From assembly GCA_964627665.1 (NCBI GenBank), contig CAZVKG010000016.1:1-55305 (forward strand): 55,305 nucleotides of DNA, read 5' to 3'. Position numbers and translations under genes: made by a program. Source of the stretch: UBA1351 sp964627665 (GTDB taxonomy: Bacteria > Bacillota > Clostridia > Lachnospirales > Vallitaleaceae). Positions 8,706 through 16,911 of this stretch are shown here, piece by piece. Each line of letters starts with the position of its first letter. Position 1 is the first letter of the stretch. A model generated the notes under the pieces. The model did not search any database. It saw only the letters and a list, made by a program, of their open reading frames with translations, and was not told the origin of the DNA.

Positions 8706-9347
8706 ATGAATGAATTTAATCGAGAAGTAACCGTGGAAGAGATTGTTCAAGCGGTGAACAAGGTCATCAACACTATGACAGCGCCTGCAGGTACACCGGC
8801 AGAAAGAGGAAGTCTCGTTCAATTAGGACCGGTTAAAGCCAGTGAAGATGTCAAAGAAGTCGGCGTAGCCATTGGTCCGGCCTATGGCTTACATATTCAT
8901 CATACAATCAATGGACTGGATCATATGGTGGTCTTAAAAGAGATTCTAGCCGGCATTGAAGAAGAAGGTATGATTCCCCGTGTGATTCGAGGAACACGGA
9001 CATCCGATGTTGCATTTATTGCCAATGATGTCGCAAAGCTTGTGGGTTCAGGGATTGCTATCGGCATACAGTCAAAGGGAACAACGGTAATACATCAAAA
9101 AGACTTGTATCCTTTGACAAATCTTGAACTATTTCCTCAAGCACCTATTATAACCCTTGAAATGTATCGTCAAATTGGAAAAAATGCAGCTAAATATGCC
9201 AAAGGTGACCAGGTAAAACCGATTCGAGTGGTTAACGATATTTCGTCAAGACCTAAGTATCAGGTAAAAGCCGCATTGATGCATACCAAAGAAACGGAGT
9301 ATGTTGTCAAAAGAGGACCTTACATGGAAATAGAACTACCCGTTTAG
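8706..9347 (+). CDS. pduD: Propanediol dehydratase medium subunit
   Basis: The protein has 213 residues. It starts at ATG 8706 after AAGGAGGTG, which overlaps the pduC stop. The first 25 residues (FNREVTVEEIVQAVNKVINTM) form an amphipathic helix, the known PduD-type encapsulation peptide that brings the whole dehydratase into the shell. The body carries the conserved GPAYGLHIHHTINGLDH region and later VVNDISSRPKYQ. It works with PduC and PduE as a (CDE)2 complex. A much longer upstream reading frame (from 8634) overlaps pduC and is not used. Confidence 0.93.
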   Translation: MNEFNREVTVEEIVQAVNKVINTMTAPAGTPAERGSLVQLGPVKASEDVKEVGVAIGPAYGLHIHHTINGLDHMVVLKEILAGIEEEGMIPRVIRGTRTSDVAFIANDVAKLVGSGIAIGIQSKGTTVIHQKDLYPLTNLELFPQAPIITLEMYRQIGKNAAKYAKGDQVKPIRVVNDISSRPKYQVKAALMHTKETEYVVKRGPYMEIELPV

Positions 9348-9356
9348 GAGGTAAGT

Positions 9357-9755
9357 ATGGACTTATATCCCTTAAAAGAAAAACATCCCAATATTATAAA
9401 AAGTAAGAGTGGAAAAGGTTTAAATGAGATTACACTCGAAGCGATTGTGTCCGGTGAAGTGACGGCTGAAGACATTAAGATTTCAAAAGAAGTCCTAGTA
9501 TTACAAGCAGAAGTCGCTAGACAAGAAGGAAAGATTCAGTTGGCCCAGAATTTTATTCGTTCAGCAGAGCTGATTGAGATTCCGGATGATCGTATTTTGG
9601 AAATGTATAACATGTTAAGACCTTATCGGTCTACAGAAGATGAGCTTAAAGAACTAAGTGCTCAACTAAGAAATGAATACGATGCACAAGTGTGTGCCGA
9701 TTTTATTGAAGAAACACTGTATGTTTATAAAAAACGCGATTTGTTAAAACAGTAG
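9357..9755 (+). CDS. pduE: Propanediol dehydratase small subunit
   Basis: The protein has 132 residues and is all-helical. It includes the family motif MLRPYRSTEDEL near residues 83-94 and begins DLYPLKEKHPNIIKSKSGK. It completes the PduCDE diol dehydratase. AGGAGG lies immediately upstream of the ATG, nine bases after the pduD stop. The length is shorter than enterobacterial PduE (about 170) because the N-terminal extension is missing, as is common in Firmicutes. Confidence 0.92.
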   Translation: MDLYPLKEKHPNIIKSKSGKGLNEITLEAIVSGEVTAEDIKISKEVLVLQAEVARQEGKIQLAQNFIRSAELIEIPDDRILEMYNMLRPYRSTEDELKELSAQLRNEYDAQVCADFIEETLYVYKKRDLLKQ

Positions 9756-9771
9756 AGAAAATGGTGATGAT

Positions 9772-11589
9772 ATGATCATAGCCGGTGTAGATATCGGAAA
9801 TTCAACAACTGAAATAAGCATAGCAAAGATTGATGAACAAGGTTATATGCATTTTCTCTCATCAGCCGAAGTGGAAACCACAGGAACAAAAGGCACGGTT
9901 CATAACATCAAAGGAATTAAAGAAGGTTTGCGCTATGCCATGCTTAAAGAAAAGTTACACATGCGTGACCTCAGTCTTATACGTCTGAACGAAGCGGCTC
10001 CGGTTATCGGAGATACAGCCATGGAGACCATTACTGAAACGATTATAACAGATTCAACCATGGTCGGACATAATCCGGATACACCCGCCGGACAAGGCGT
10101 CGCAGTCGGAAGAACGGTTTTAATCAAAGACCTTGTGGAAGTTCGAGATAAAGAACCGATTCTGGTGATGGTTCCTAAAACAATGGATTATGAATTTTGT
10201 GCCAAGTGCATTAATGCAGCAGACCAAAATATTGTGGGCCTAATCTTACAAAGAGACGAAGCGGTTCTTGTATATAATCGATTAACAAAAAAAATACCGA
10301 TTATTGACGAAGTCGATGGTATTGAACAACTTCCGATTAAAAAGTTAGCAGCGATTGAGGTGGCCGCACCGGGAATGACCATAAAAACCTTGTCAAACCC
10401 CTATGGTATTGCAAAATTATTTGATCTGTCTGCATCTGAAACGTCAGCAGTTATTCCGATTTCCAAAAGCTTAATCGGGAAAAAATCGGCAGTGGTGGTT
10501 AAGAACACAGATGGTGGCATGCGTGAGACGAAGATTAAGGCAGGCACATTAACCCTAAAAAGTCATGATGAAAAATCGGTAACGGTATCCATTGATGAAG
10601 GTGCTGCCGCTATAATGAAAGCGGTGCATTCCATCAAAGATTTGCAAGACATAGACGGTGAACACGACACATATGTTGGCGACATGCTTCATCGCATGAA
10701 GCAAAACTTGTCTGAATTATCCGAAGAGGCAACCACCCATTTGACAATTAGTGATTTGCTAGCCATTGATACCTTTGTTCCGGTCAAAGTCAAAGGTGCC
10801 CTAGCCGGTGAAGTTGCCATGGAAAAAGCGGTTGCAATCGCGGCAATGGTTCAAGCTGATAAGCTTCCCATGAATCGCTTGGCAAAACAGCTGGAAGAGC
10901 AAGTCAATATTCCGGTCAAGGTTGCCGGAGTGGAAGCGGTCATGGCAGCAATCGGTGCCATGACAACCAAAGGAACCAAGTTACCATTAGCTATCTTAGA
11001 CCTTGGTGGCGGATCAACGGATGCAGCTTTACTCGATGAACAAGGCCAAGTGCGTTCCATTCATTTAGCCGGCGCCGGAAGTTTTGTAACCATGCTGATT
11101 GATAAGGAGCTGCGACTGGATAATCCCATGATGGCAGAACTGATTAAACGCCATCCCTTGGCAAAAGTTAATTCTCTCTATCATATGACCATGGAAAATG
11201 GGGAAGTGATTTTTCATCACAAACCCTTACCGCCCAAATTATATGCCCGCGTTGTTGTTGTGACCGATGAAGAATTGATACCGATTATAACGGATTTATC
11301 CTTAGAGCGTATAATTACTGTACGACAAGAAATCAAGCACAAGGTTTTTGTGACCAATGCAATACGTGCCTTAGAAAAGGTGGCTCCTGATGGAAATATC
11401 CGTCATATCCCCAATGTCGTTATTCTAGGCGGATCGGCACTTGATCAAGAAATTCCGGAGTTGATTCAGCAGGAATTAGCCAACTATAATATTGTAGCCG
11501 GCCGCGGCGATATTCGTGGTTTAATGGGACCGAGAAATGCCGTTGCAACCGGCTTGGTCATGAGTTATTTAAGTGAGGCGTTTCGATGA
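9772..11589 (+). CDS. pduG: Diol dehydratase reactivase large subunit
   Basis: The protein has 605 residues and belongs to the Hsp70/actin-like ATPase group. Phosphate-binding motifs are visible as GVDIGNSTTE at the N-terminus and LAILDLGGGSTDAAL near residue 405-418. With PduH it exchanges inactivated cobalamin bound to PduCDE using ATP. Its last four bases overlap the pduH start (ATGA), implying coupled translation in a fixed ratio. Length and motifs match the family. Confidence 0.94.
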   Translation: MIIAGVDIGNSTTEISIAKIDEQGYMHFLSSAEVETTGTKGTVHNIKGIKEGLRYAMLKEKLHMRDLSLIRLNEAAPVIGDTAMETITETIITDSTMVGHNPDTPAGQGVAVGRTVLIKDLVEVRDKEPILVMVPKTMDYEFCAKCINAADQNIVGLILQRDEAVLVYNRLTKKIPIIDEVDGIEQLPIKKLAAIEVAAPGMTIKTLSNPYGIAKLFDLSASETSAVIPISKSLIGKKSAVVVKNTDGGMRETKIKAGTLTLKSHDEKSVTVSIDEGAAAIMKAVHSIKDLQDIDGEHDTYVGDMLHRMKQNLSELSEEATTHLTISDLLAIDTFVPVKVKGALAGEVAMEKAVAIAAMVQADKLPMNRLAKQLEEQVNIPVKVAGVEAVMAAIGAMTTKGTKLPLAILDLGGGSTDAALLDEQGQVRSIHLAGAGSFVTMLIDKELRLDNPMMAELIKRHPLAKVNSLYHMTMENGEVIFHHKPLPPKLYARVVVVTDEELIPIITDLSLERIITVRQEIKHKVFVTNAIRALEKVAPDGNIRHIPNVVILGGSALDQEIPELIQQELANYNIVAGRGDIRGLMGPRNAVATGLVMSYLSEAFR

Positions 11590-11906
11590 ATAATCAAAAA
11601 ACCAGTATCATAGTAGCATGCTATGAAGCGGACGTAGTAACAAAGCAAGAAGTTTTGGCCGGAATCGAAGAAGAAGGCGGTCTTGTTGAGACCATACAAG
11701 AAGAACTTAAATACGTTGAAAACACATTAGCTGAGAGAGCAGCAAAGCAATCAGCGCTCGGAACCGGTATTGGTATTTATAAAAACCAAGTCGCCATTGC
11801 ATTTAATACGCAAGTGGGCTTGGCAAATATAGAATTTGAACAAATGACAGCCAGGCAAACAGGACAGAATGCGGCACGATATACTAAAAACAAGCCGTTT
11901 ATATAA
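11586..11906 (+). CDS. pduH: Diol dehydratase reactivase small subunit
   Basis: The protein has 106 residues. The PduH/DdrB fold resembles the dehydratase medium subunit. Recognisable stretches are VLAGIEEEGGLVE near residues 23-35, also seen in PduD (EILAGIEEEGM), and ARQTGQNAARYTKNKPF at the C-terminus. It swaps with PduD during reactivation. It overlaps pduG by four bases. Confidence 0.92.
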   Translation: MNNQKTSIIVACYEADVVTKQEVLAGIEEEGGLVETIQEELKYVENTLAERAAKQSALGTGIGIYKNQVAIAFNTQVGLANIEFEQMTARQTGQNAARYTKNKPFI

Positions 11907-11918
11907 GGTGGTGAGCAA

Positions 11919-12890
11919 GTGAGTGTCTATACCAAAAAAGGCGACAGTGGAATGACAGATTTATTTAATGGACAGCGTGTGAACAAAACAGATTTACATA
12001 TTGAGACCCTGGGTAATATCGATGAACTAACCAGTGCCATTGGTATCGTCCGATCCATGACAGAAGAAGAAGCGATTTCAAATGAACTTCTAAGCATACA
12101 GAAAAAGTTAAAAGACATTATGGCCGTGGTTGCAAGTGATTTTGAGGAAGAACTAGATGTAAGGCAAGATACCTTGTTTTTAGAACAAGCCATTGATCGT
12201 AACCAAGCATTGTTTCCGCCACTTGATCATTTTATTTTCCCGGGGGATTTACGATTATCCGCACAGATAGATTTGGCCAGAACCATTGCCAGACGAGCGG
12301 AGCGACGATTAACACAGCTGCTTGCAGACAAGAATATACACACAAGTATCAGCCGATACATTAACCGCTTATCGGATTATCTTTTTGTTCTAGCACGGAT
12401 GCTTGAATTTAGAGAAGTGGTTAAACAAGCTCTTGACAATAATTTGCCGCAAGCGGGTGAAAGCACGAATGAGGCAAAAACCATGACCCTTGATTTTGCC
12501 AAAGAGTTAGCAGAAGCCATTGAGAAGGAAGCAAAACGCATGGGTGTTAACGTTGTCATCAGTATTGCCAATAAGGACGGTATAAGTATTTTAACGCAAA
12601 TGATGGATAACGCATTTATTGTGAGTAAAGGACTAGCAGAAAAAAAAGCCTATACGTCTGCAGCCCTTCAAATGCCCACCCACGCTTTAAAAGAACTTGT
12701 TAAGGAAGGTGCTTCCTTTGAGGGCCTTGAAGATATGCTTGATGAAAAAATCGTAACACTCGGTGGAGGATATCCCCTTAAGAATAAAGAAGTCACCTAT
12801 GGTGCAATCGGTGTGAGTGGAAGTAGTGCTGACAATGATATTTACCTTGCATCATATGGAGCAAGTAAGACAGAAAGGAAAAGCGTATGA
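11919..12890 (+). CDS. pduO: ATP:cob(I)alamin adenosyltransferase, PduO type, with C-terminal GlcG/HbpS-like domain
   Basis: The protein has 323 residues. Residues 1-180 are the PduO adenosyltransferase (VYTKKGDSGMTDLFNG at the start, RTIARRAERRLTQL in the core), which makes the adenosylcobalamin used by PduCDE. Residues about 190-320 are the GlcG/HbpS-like domain (DUF336) found in full-length PduO, implicated in haem or corrinoid binding. The start is GTG 11919 behind AAGGTGGTG. The end overlaps pduP by four bases. No cobalamin synthesis genes are in the window, so corrinoid must come from elsewhere. Confidence 0.93.
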   Translation: MSVYTKKGDSGMTDLFNGQRVNKTDLHIETLGNIDELTSAIGIVRSMTEEEAISNELLSIQKKLKDIMAVVASDFEEELDVRQDTLFLEQAIDRNQALFPPLDHFIFPGDLRLSAQIDLARTIARRAERRLTQLLADKNIHTSISRYINRLSDYLFVLARMLEFREVVKQALDNNLPQAGESTNEAKTMTLDFAKELAEAIEKEAKRMGVNVVISIANKDGISILTQMMDNAFIVSKGLAEKKAYTSAALQMPTHALKELVKEGASFEGLEDMLDEKIVTLGGGYPLKNKEVTYGAIGVSGSSADNDIYLASYGASKTERKSV

Positions 12891-14335
12891 ATGAACAAGA
12901 TTTACAGTCAATTGTAGCAAAAGTGATTCATGAAATCTCAGGAACAACAAAAAATGTTCAAACAACATCGGCACCTAGTATAAATACAGGCGTGTCCCTA
13001 CCGGTCATTACGATTGGAAAAGGTGTCTTTGAAAACATGGACGATGCAATTGCAGCGGCCAAAGAGGCGCAACGCAAACTTCGCATGATGCCTAATGAAT
13101 TCAGAGAACAAATCATTACACGGATTCGAGAAAAAATCCGTGAGAATGCCGACATATTAGCACAGATGGGTGTTGCAGAAACAGGAATGGGTCGTGTGGG
13201 ACATAAAGTCTTAAAGCATCAACTTGTTGCAGATAAAACACCCGGAACAGAATGTATTTCACCGGAGGTCTTTACAGGAGACCAGGGGCTAACATTAATC
13301 GAACGTGGAACATGGGGCGTTGTTGGAGCTGTAACACCGTCAACGAATCCAAGTGAAACGATTTTATGTAACTCCATCGGCATGATTGCATCCGGAAACA
13401 CGGTGGTTTTTAATCCACATCCCGGTGCGGCCAATACATCCAACTATGCAGTGCAATTAGTTAATGAAGCAGCCGTTGAATGCGGAGCGTTTGAAAACCT
13501 GGCCGTTTCTATAAAACAACCGACACTCGATAGTGGAAATGTGATGTTTAATCATCCGGATATTCCGCTACTGGTTGCAACAGGAGGCCCAGGGGTTGTT
13601 AAAGCAATCTTAAGCTCAGGAAAACGCGGGATAGCAGCCGGAGCAGGTAATCCGCCGGTACTTGTTGATGAAACAGCCAATATTGTTAAAGCAGCAGAAG
13701 ACATTATTAACGGAGCTACATTTGACAACAACCTTCCGTGTATTGCAGAAAAAGAAGTTGTCGTGGTGGATCAAGTGGCAGACAAACTTATTGATGAAAT
13801 GACCCGAAATAACGATTGTTATTACTTATCTAAAGATTTGGCAGATAAATTAGCCAAAGAAGTACTCGTTGAAAAGAATGGCAAATTGGTGATTAACCGT
13901 AAATGGGTTGGTCGCGATGCTCATAAAATTCTTGCAGCCATTAATATTAAGGCTGATGAAAGCATCCGCTGCATTATTTTTGAAGGACCAAAAGAACATC
14001 CTTTAATTGCGGACGAATTAATGATGCCGATTCTTGGAATCGTACGTGTGGCTGATGTGGATGAAGGTATTGCAGTCAGTGTTGAGCTTGAAGGTGGTAA
14101 TCGACATTCTGCACATATGCATTCAATGAACATTGAAAACTTAACAAAATTTGCACGTGCCGTTGATACAGCTATATTTGTAAAAAATGCACCTTCCTAT
14201 GCCGGAATCGGATTTGGCGGTGAAGGATTTACGACCTTTACAATAGCAAGTAAAACCGGTGAAGGATTAACGAATGCAAATACATTTACAAAATCTCGAC
14301 GATGCGTTATGTCTGAGTTTTTATATATACGATAA
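12887..14335 (+). CDS. pduP: CoA-acylating propionaldehyde dehydrogenase
   Basis: The protein has 482 residues. It oxidises propanal with NAD+ and CoA to propionyl-CoA. The catalytic Cys285 is in NNLPCIAEKEV. The N-terminus (QDLQSIVAKVIHEIS, residues 4-18) is an amphipathic encapsulation peptide followed by a flexible linker, as in characterised PduP. AVTPSTNPSET and AGAGNPPVLVD are typical of the acylating aldehyde dehydrogenase branch. It overlaps pduO by four bases and sits 12 bases before the zinc dehydrogenase. The NADH it makes must be reoxidised inside the shell. Confidence 0.94.
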   Translation: MNEQDLQSIVAKVIHEISGTTKNVQTTSAPSINTGVSLPVITIGKGVFENMDDAIAAAKEAQRKLRMMPNEFREQIITRIREKIRENADILAQMGVAETGMGRVGHKVLKHQLVADKTPGTECISPEVFTGDQGLTLIERGTWGVVGAVTPSTNPSETILCNSIGMIASGNTVVFNPHPGAANTSNYAVQLVNEAAVECGAFENLAVSIKQPTLDSGNVMFNHPDIPLLVATGGPGVVKAILSSGKRGIAAGAGNPPVLVDETANIVKAAEDIINGATFDNNLPCIAEKEVVVVDQVADKLIDEMTRNNDCYYLSKDLADKLAKEVLVEKNGKLVINRKWVGRDAHKILAAINIKADESIRCIIFEGPKEHPLIADELMMPILGIVRVADVDEGIAVSVELEGGNRHSAHMHSMNIENLTKFARAVDTAIFVKNAPSYAGIGFGGEGFTTFTIASKTGEGLTNANTFTKSRRCVMSEFLYIR

Positions 14336-14347
14336 GAGGAGGTAAAG

Positions 14348-15547
14348 ATGGATATCAATCAAATCGACATACAAACGATTGTGTCAAAAGTTATGGAATC
14401 GTTGGGTGAAGAGCCAAAGACACAGAATAACATTGCAGGTGCTACACCTAAAATGGCAAAAGTGGCCGTTCTGACAGCTAAAGAAAAAATTGAAGTGAAG
14501 GAATTTGAGATTCCTGAAATCAATGATAATGAAGTCCTTGTCAAAGTTGAAGGTTGTGGCGTATGTGGTACGGACGTTCACGAATTCAAAAATGATCCAT
14601 TTGACCTTATACCGGTTGTTCTTGGTCATGAAGGGACAGGAACCATTGTCAAACTCGGAAAAAACATTAAAAATGACATCATGGGACAACCCTTAAAAAT
14701 AGGTGACAAGGTCGTTACAAGTGTTACCATTACAAAAGAAGATACATTTTCAAAAATGCATCCGGAAAAAGCCAATCTAAGTGATCATATGGATGTTTAC
14801 GGATTATTGACAGATGATCAATATCATTTCAACGGTTGGTTTGGCGAATATATTATTCTTCGTGAAAACTCTTCGATTTTCCGTGTGAATGATATGAGTT
14901 TAAAACAACGACTACTTATCGAACCGGCAGCAGTAACTGTACATGCGGTTGAACGTGCAAAAACAACGGGTTTATTAAAATTCAACAGTATGGTTCTTGT
15001 ACAAGGTTGTGGCCCAATAGGACTCATGTTATTATCCGTACTTCGAACAATGGGTATCGAAAACATCTTGGCGGTTGATGGTGATAATCAACGACTAAAA
15101 ATGGCTCAACGGTTAGGTGCAAAATATACATTTAATTTTAAAGACTTTGGGAAGTTTGACGATATGTTGGCCGGAATACATAAAATCTCCGGTGGTGGTG
15201 TGGACTTTGCATTCCAATGTACTGGTGTTCCAAGTGCTGCCAGTTCAATATACAAAATGATTCGTCGTGGTGGAGGATTATGTGAAGTTGGTTTCTTCGT
15301 CGATAATGGTGATGCAACCATTAATCCGCACTTTGATTTATGTCAAAAAGAAATCACTTTAGTCGGTTCATGGGTATATACATTTACAGACTATGCAACA
15401 ACACTTGACTTCATCCGACGTGCAAAAGGAATCGGACTTCCGATTGAAGAGCTCGTAACCCATGATTTTGCACTTGAAGATTTAAATGAAGCAATGCATG
15501 TCAACATGCGCCTTGAAGGTATCAAAGTAGCTTTCGTCAATAAATAA
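14348..15547 (+). CDS. Zinc-dependent medium-chain alcohol dehydrogenase with N-terminal encapsulation peptide
   Basis: The protein has 399 residues. Residues 5-20 (QIDIQTIVSKVMESLG) look like the PduP/PduD targeting helices, followed by a linker to about residue 36. The catalytic zinc ligands are C73, H94 and E95 (GCGVCGTD, LGHEG), and a Rossmann motif VQGCGPIG is at 219-225. The four-cysteine structural zinc lobe is absent; residues 125-160 instead read as a Cys-free insertion. It takes the place normally held by the iron-dependent PduQ. The substrate is not shown by sequence: I infer lactaldehyde to 1,2-propanediol and/or propanal to 1-propanol with NADH. AGAGGAGG precedes the ATG. Confidence 0.85.
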   Translation: MDINQIDIQTIVSKVMESLGEEPKTQNNIAGATPKMAKVAVLTAKEKIEVKEFEIPEINDNEVLVKVEGCGVCGTDVHEFKNDPFDLIPVVLGHEGTGTIVKLGKNIKNDIMGQPLKIGDKVVTSVTITKEDTFSKMHPEKANLSDHMDVYGLLTDDQYHFNGWFGEYIILRENSSIFRVNDMSLKQRLLIEPAAVTVHAVERAKTTGLLKFNSMVLVQGCGPIGLMLLSVLRTMGIENILAVDGDNQRLKMAQRLGAKYTFNFKDFGKFDDMLAGIHKISGGGVDFAFQCTGVPSAASSIYKMIRRGGGLCEVGFFVDNGDATINPHFDLCQKEITLVGSWVYTFTDYATTLDFIRRAKGIGLPIEELVTHDFALEDLNEAMHVNMRLEGIKVAFVNK

Positions 15548-15568
15548 AATTGATAAATGAGGTATATT

Positions 15569-15874
15569 ATGAAGAAAGCCGTAGGTTTGATCGAGGTCTT
15601 CGGAATGGCAACCGCTTATTATGCAGCAGATGCTGCTTGTAAAGCAGGCGATGTTACCATCGAAGCTTTTGATAGAAATAAACCCCCAAATGCGGATGAA
15701 CTGCCGGTTCCCTTATTGATTATGATTAAGATACGCGGTGCAGTAGCAGATGTTGAAGCAGGGGTTGAAGCAGCAGCACGAGCAGCAGAAGAGATAGCCG
15801 GTGTTCACGCCAAGTATGTGATTGCTAATCCGTCGGACGACATGGAAAAGTTTTTAAAGATTAGCTGTTTATAA
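15569..15874 (+). CDS. BMC-H shell protein with long pore-side loop
   Basis: This is a 101-residue single BMC domain starting KKAVGLIEVFGMATAYYAADAAC. In PduA-like proteins the strand before the pore is followed by a short KIGSG loop. Here the loop is longer and charged/proline-rich (FDRNKPPNADELPVP, residues about 31-45). The C-terminus ends in Cys-Leu. ATG 15569 behind ATGAGG is preferred over 15557. It would form a hexameric tile with an altered central pore. It is clearly BMC family, but I cannot assign a standard Pdu letter. Confidence 0.85.
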   Translation: MKKAVGLIEVFGMATAYYAADAACKAGDVTIEAFDRNKPPNADELPVPLLIMIKIRGAVADVEAGVEAAARAAEEIAGVHAKYVIANPSDDMEKFLKISCL

Positions 15875-15912
15875 AACAAAAAAATGATAATAAATTATAG
15901 GAGGAACATATT

Positions 15913-16188
15913 ATGCAAGAAGCTTTAGGAATGGTAGAAACAAGAGGTTTGGTAGCATCAATCGAGGCAGCAGATGCGATGGTTAAGGCAGCAGATGTAA
16001 CATTAATTGGAACAGAAAAAATTGGTTCAGGACTTGTGACGGTTATGGTTCGTGGAGATGTAGGGGCAGTTAAAGCAGCAACAGAAGTTGGCGCCAATGC
16101 AGCAGCCAACTTAGGTGAGCTTGTTGCGGTACATGTTATCCCTCGTCCTCACCTTGACGTAGAAAAAATTCTTCCATCATTAAAATAA
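15913..16188 (+). CDS. pduA: BMC-H shell protein, PduA/PduJ type
   Basis: This is a 91-residue canonical hexamer protein. It starts QEALGMVETRGLVASIEAADAM, has the small-residue pore motif KIGSGLV, and ends VHVIPRPHLDVEKILP, all as in PduA/PduJ. It is expected to be a main facet protein and the propanediol pore. AGGAGG lies upstream. It is closely similar to the shell protein at 16550-16891, suggesting duplication. PduA and PduJ cannot be told apart by sequence here. Confidence 0.93.
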   Translation: MQEALGMVETRGLVASIEAADAMVKAADVTLIGTEKIGSGLVTVMVRGDVGAVKAATEVGANAAANLGELVAVHVIPRPHLDVEKILPSLK

Positions 16189-16212
16189 GTCGAATTAATA
16201 GTAGGTGAATAC

Positions 16213-16518
16213 ATGAATGCACTGGGAATTATTGAAGTAAGCGGTATGGTTGCAGCCTATGAGGCGATTGACGCAATGGTTAAGATAGCGGATGTGACCG
16301 TTCTTACTTGGGAAAAGAAACTCGGTGGACGTTTAGTAAGTATTGTTGTACAGGGGGATATTTCCTCTGTACATGCAGCTATCGCCCATGGAGAGACAAT
16401 AGCAAATCGGATTACGAAGACAGTCGCAACGGCATTGATTAATAATCCCCATGAAGAAGTAATAAAGATTATTAAGGAGAGTGCATCAAAATATGCGTTT
16501 TCTGTGCAATCGGAATAA
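16213..16518 (+). CDS. Divergent BMC-H shell protein
   Basis: The protein has 101 residues and one BMC domain (NALGIIEVSGMVAAYEAIDAMVKIADVTVLTWEKK). The pore region reads KKLGGRLV instead of KIGSGLV, and the surface residues TWEKK and GDISSVHAAI differ from the PduA types on both sides. A short tail (SASKYAFSVQSE) follows the domain. It is likely a minor hexamer with different pore chemistry. It starts 25 bases after the previous gene. Confidence 0.85.
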   Translation: MNALGIIEVSGMVAAYEAIDAMVKIADVTVLTWEKKLGGRLVSIVVQGDISSVHAAIAHGETIANRITKTVATALINNPHEEVIKIIKESASKYAFSVQSE

Positions 16519-16549
16519 ATGAATCGATTTAAGCAAAGGTGGTCATAAT

Positions 16550-16891
16550 ATGGCAACAACAAAAACAACAGCAGCAAAAACAACAAAAACAGAAGAATCT
16601 AAGGAGGAAGTAATCATGGTACAAAAGGCATTAGGAATGATCGAGACAAGAGGATTAGTAGCAGTCACTGAGGCAGCAGATGCAATGTTAAAGGCAGCAA
16701 ATGTAGAACTTGTAGGTACAGAAAAAATCGGATCCGGTTTAGTGACAGTATTAGTTAGCGGTGACGTTGGAGCGGTTAAAGCAGCAGTTGAAGCCGGAGC
16801 AGCAGTAGCGTCTAGATTAGGTGAAGTTGTCGCAACACACGTTATTCCTCGTCCTCATACAGATGTAACAAAAATATTACCTAAACTATAA
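16550..16891 (+). CDS. pduJ: BMC-H shell protein, PduA/PduJ type, with optional N-terminal tail (two starts)
   Basis: The long form has 113 residues and the short form 91. The first 22 residues are a low-complexity Thr/Lys/Ala/Glu tail (ATTKTTAAKTTKTEESKEEV). The rest is a canonical PduA/J domain with pore KIGSGLV and C-terminal VIPRPHTDVTKILP. Both starts have good ribosome sites: AAAGGTGG at 16535 before ATG 16550, and AAGGAGG at 16601-16607 before ATG 16616. So both forms may be made, in the manner of PduB/PduB'. The gene symbol is by type only. Confidence 0.88.
   Translation: MATTKTTAAKTTKTEESKEEVIMVQKALGMIETRGLVAVTEAADAMLKAANVELVGTEKIGSGLVTVLVSGDVGAVKAAVEAGAAVASRLGEVVATHVIPRPHTDVTKILPKL
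16601..16618 (+). promoter_or_regulatory. Internal ribosome binding site and start within the BMC-H gene
   Basis: AAGGAGG, an 8-base spacer and ATG 16616, in frame with the longer reading from 16550. The internal site is a better match to the consensus than the upstream one, so the short 91-residue product may be the major one. Confidence 0.75.
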
Positions 16892-16911
16892 GTAAAGTCT
16901 GAAAGGTTGAG

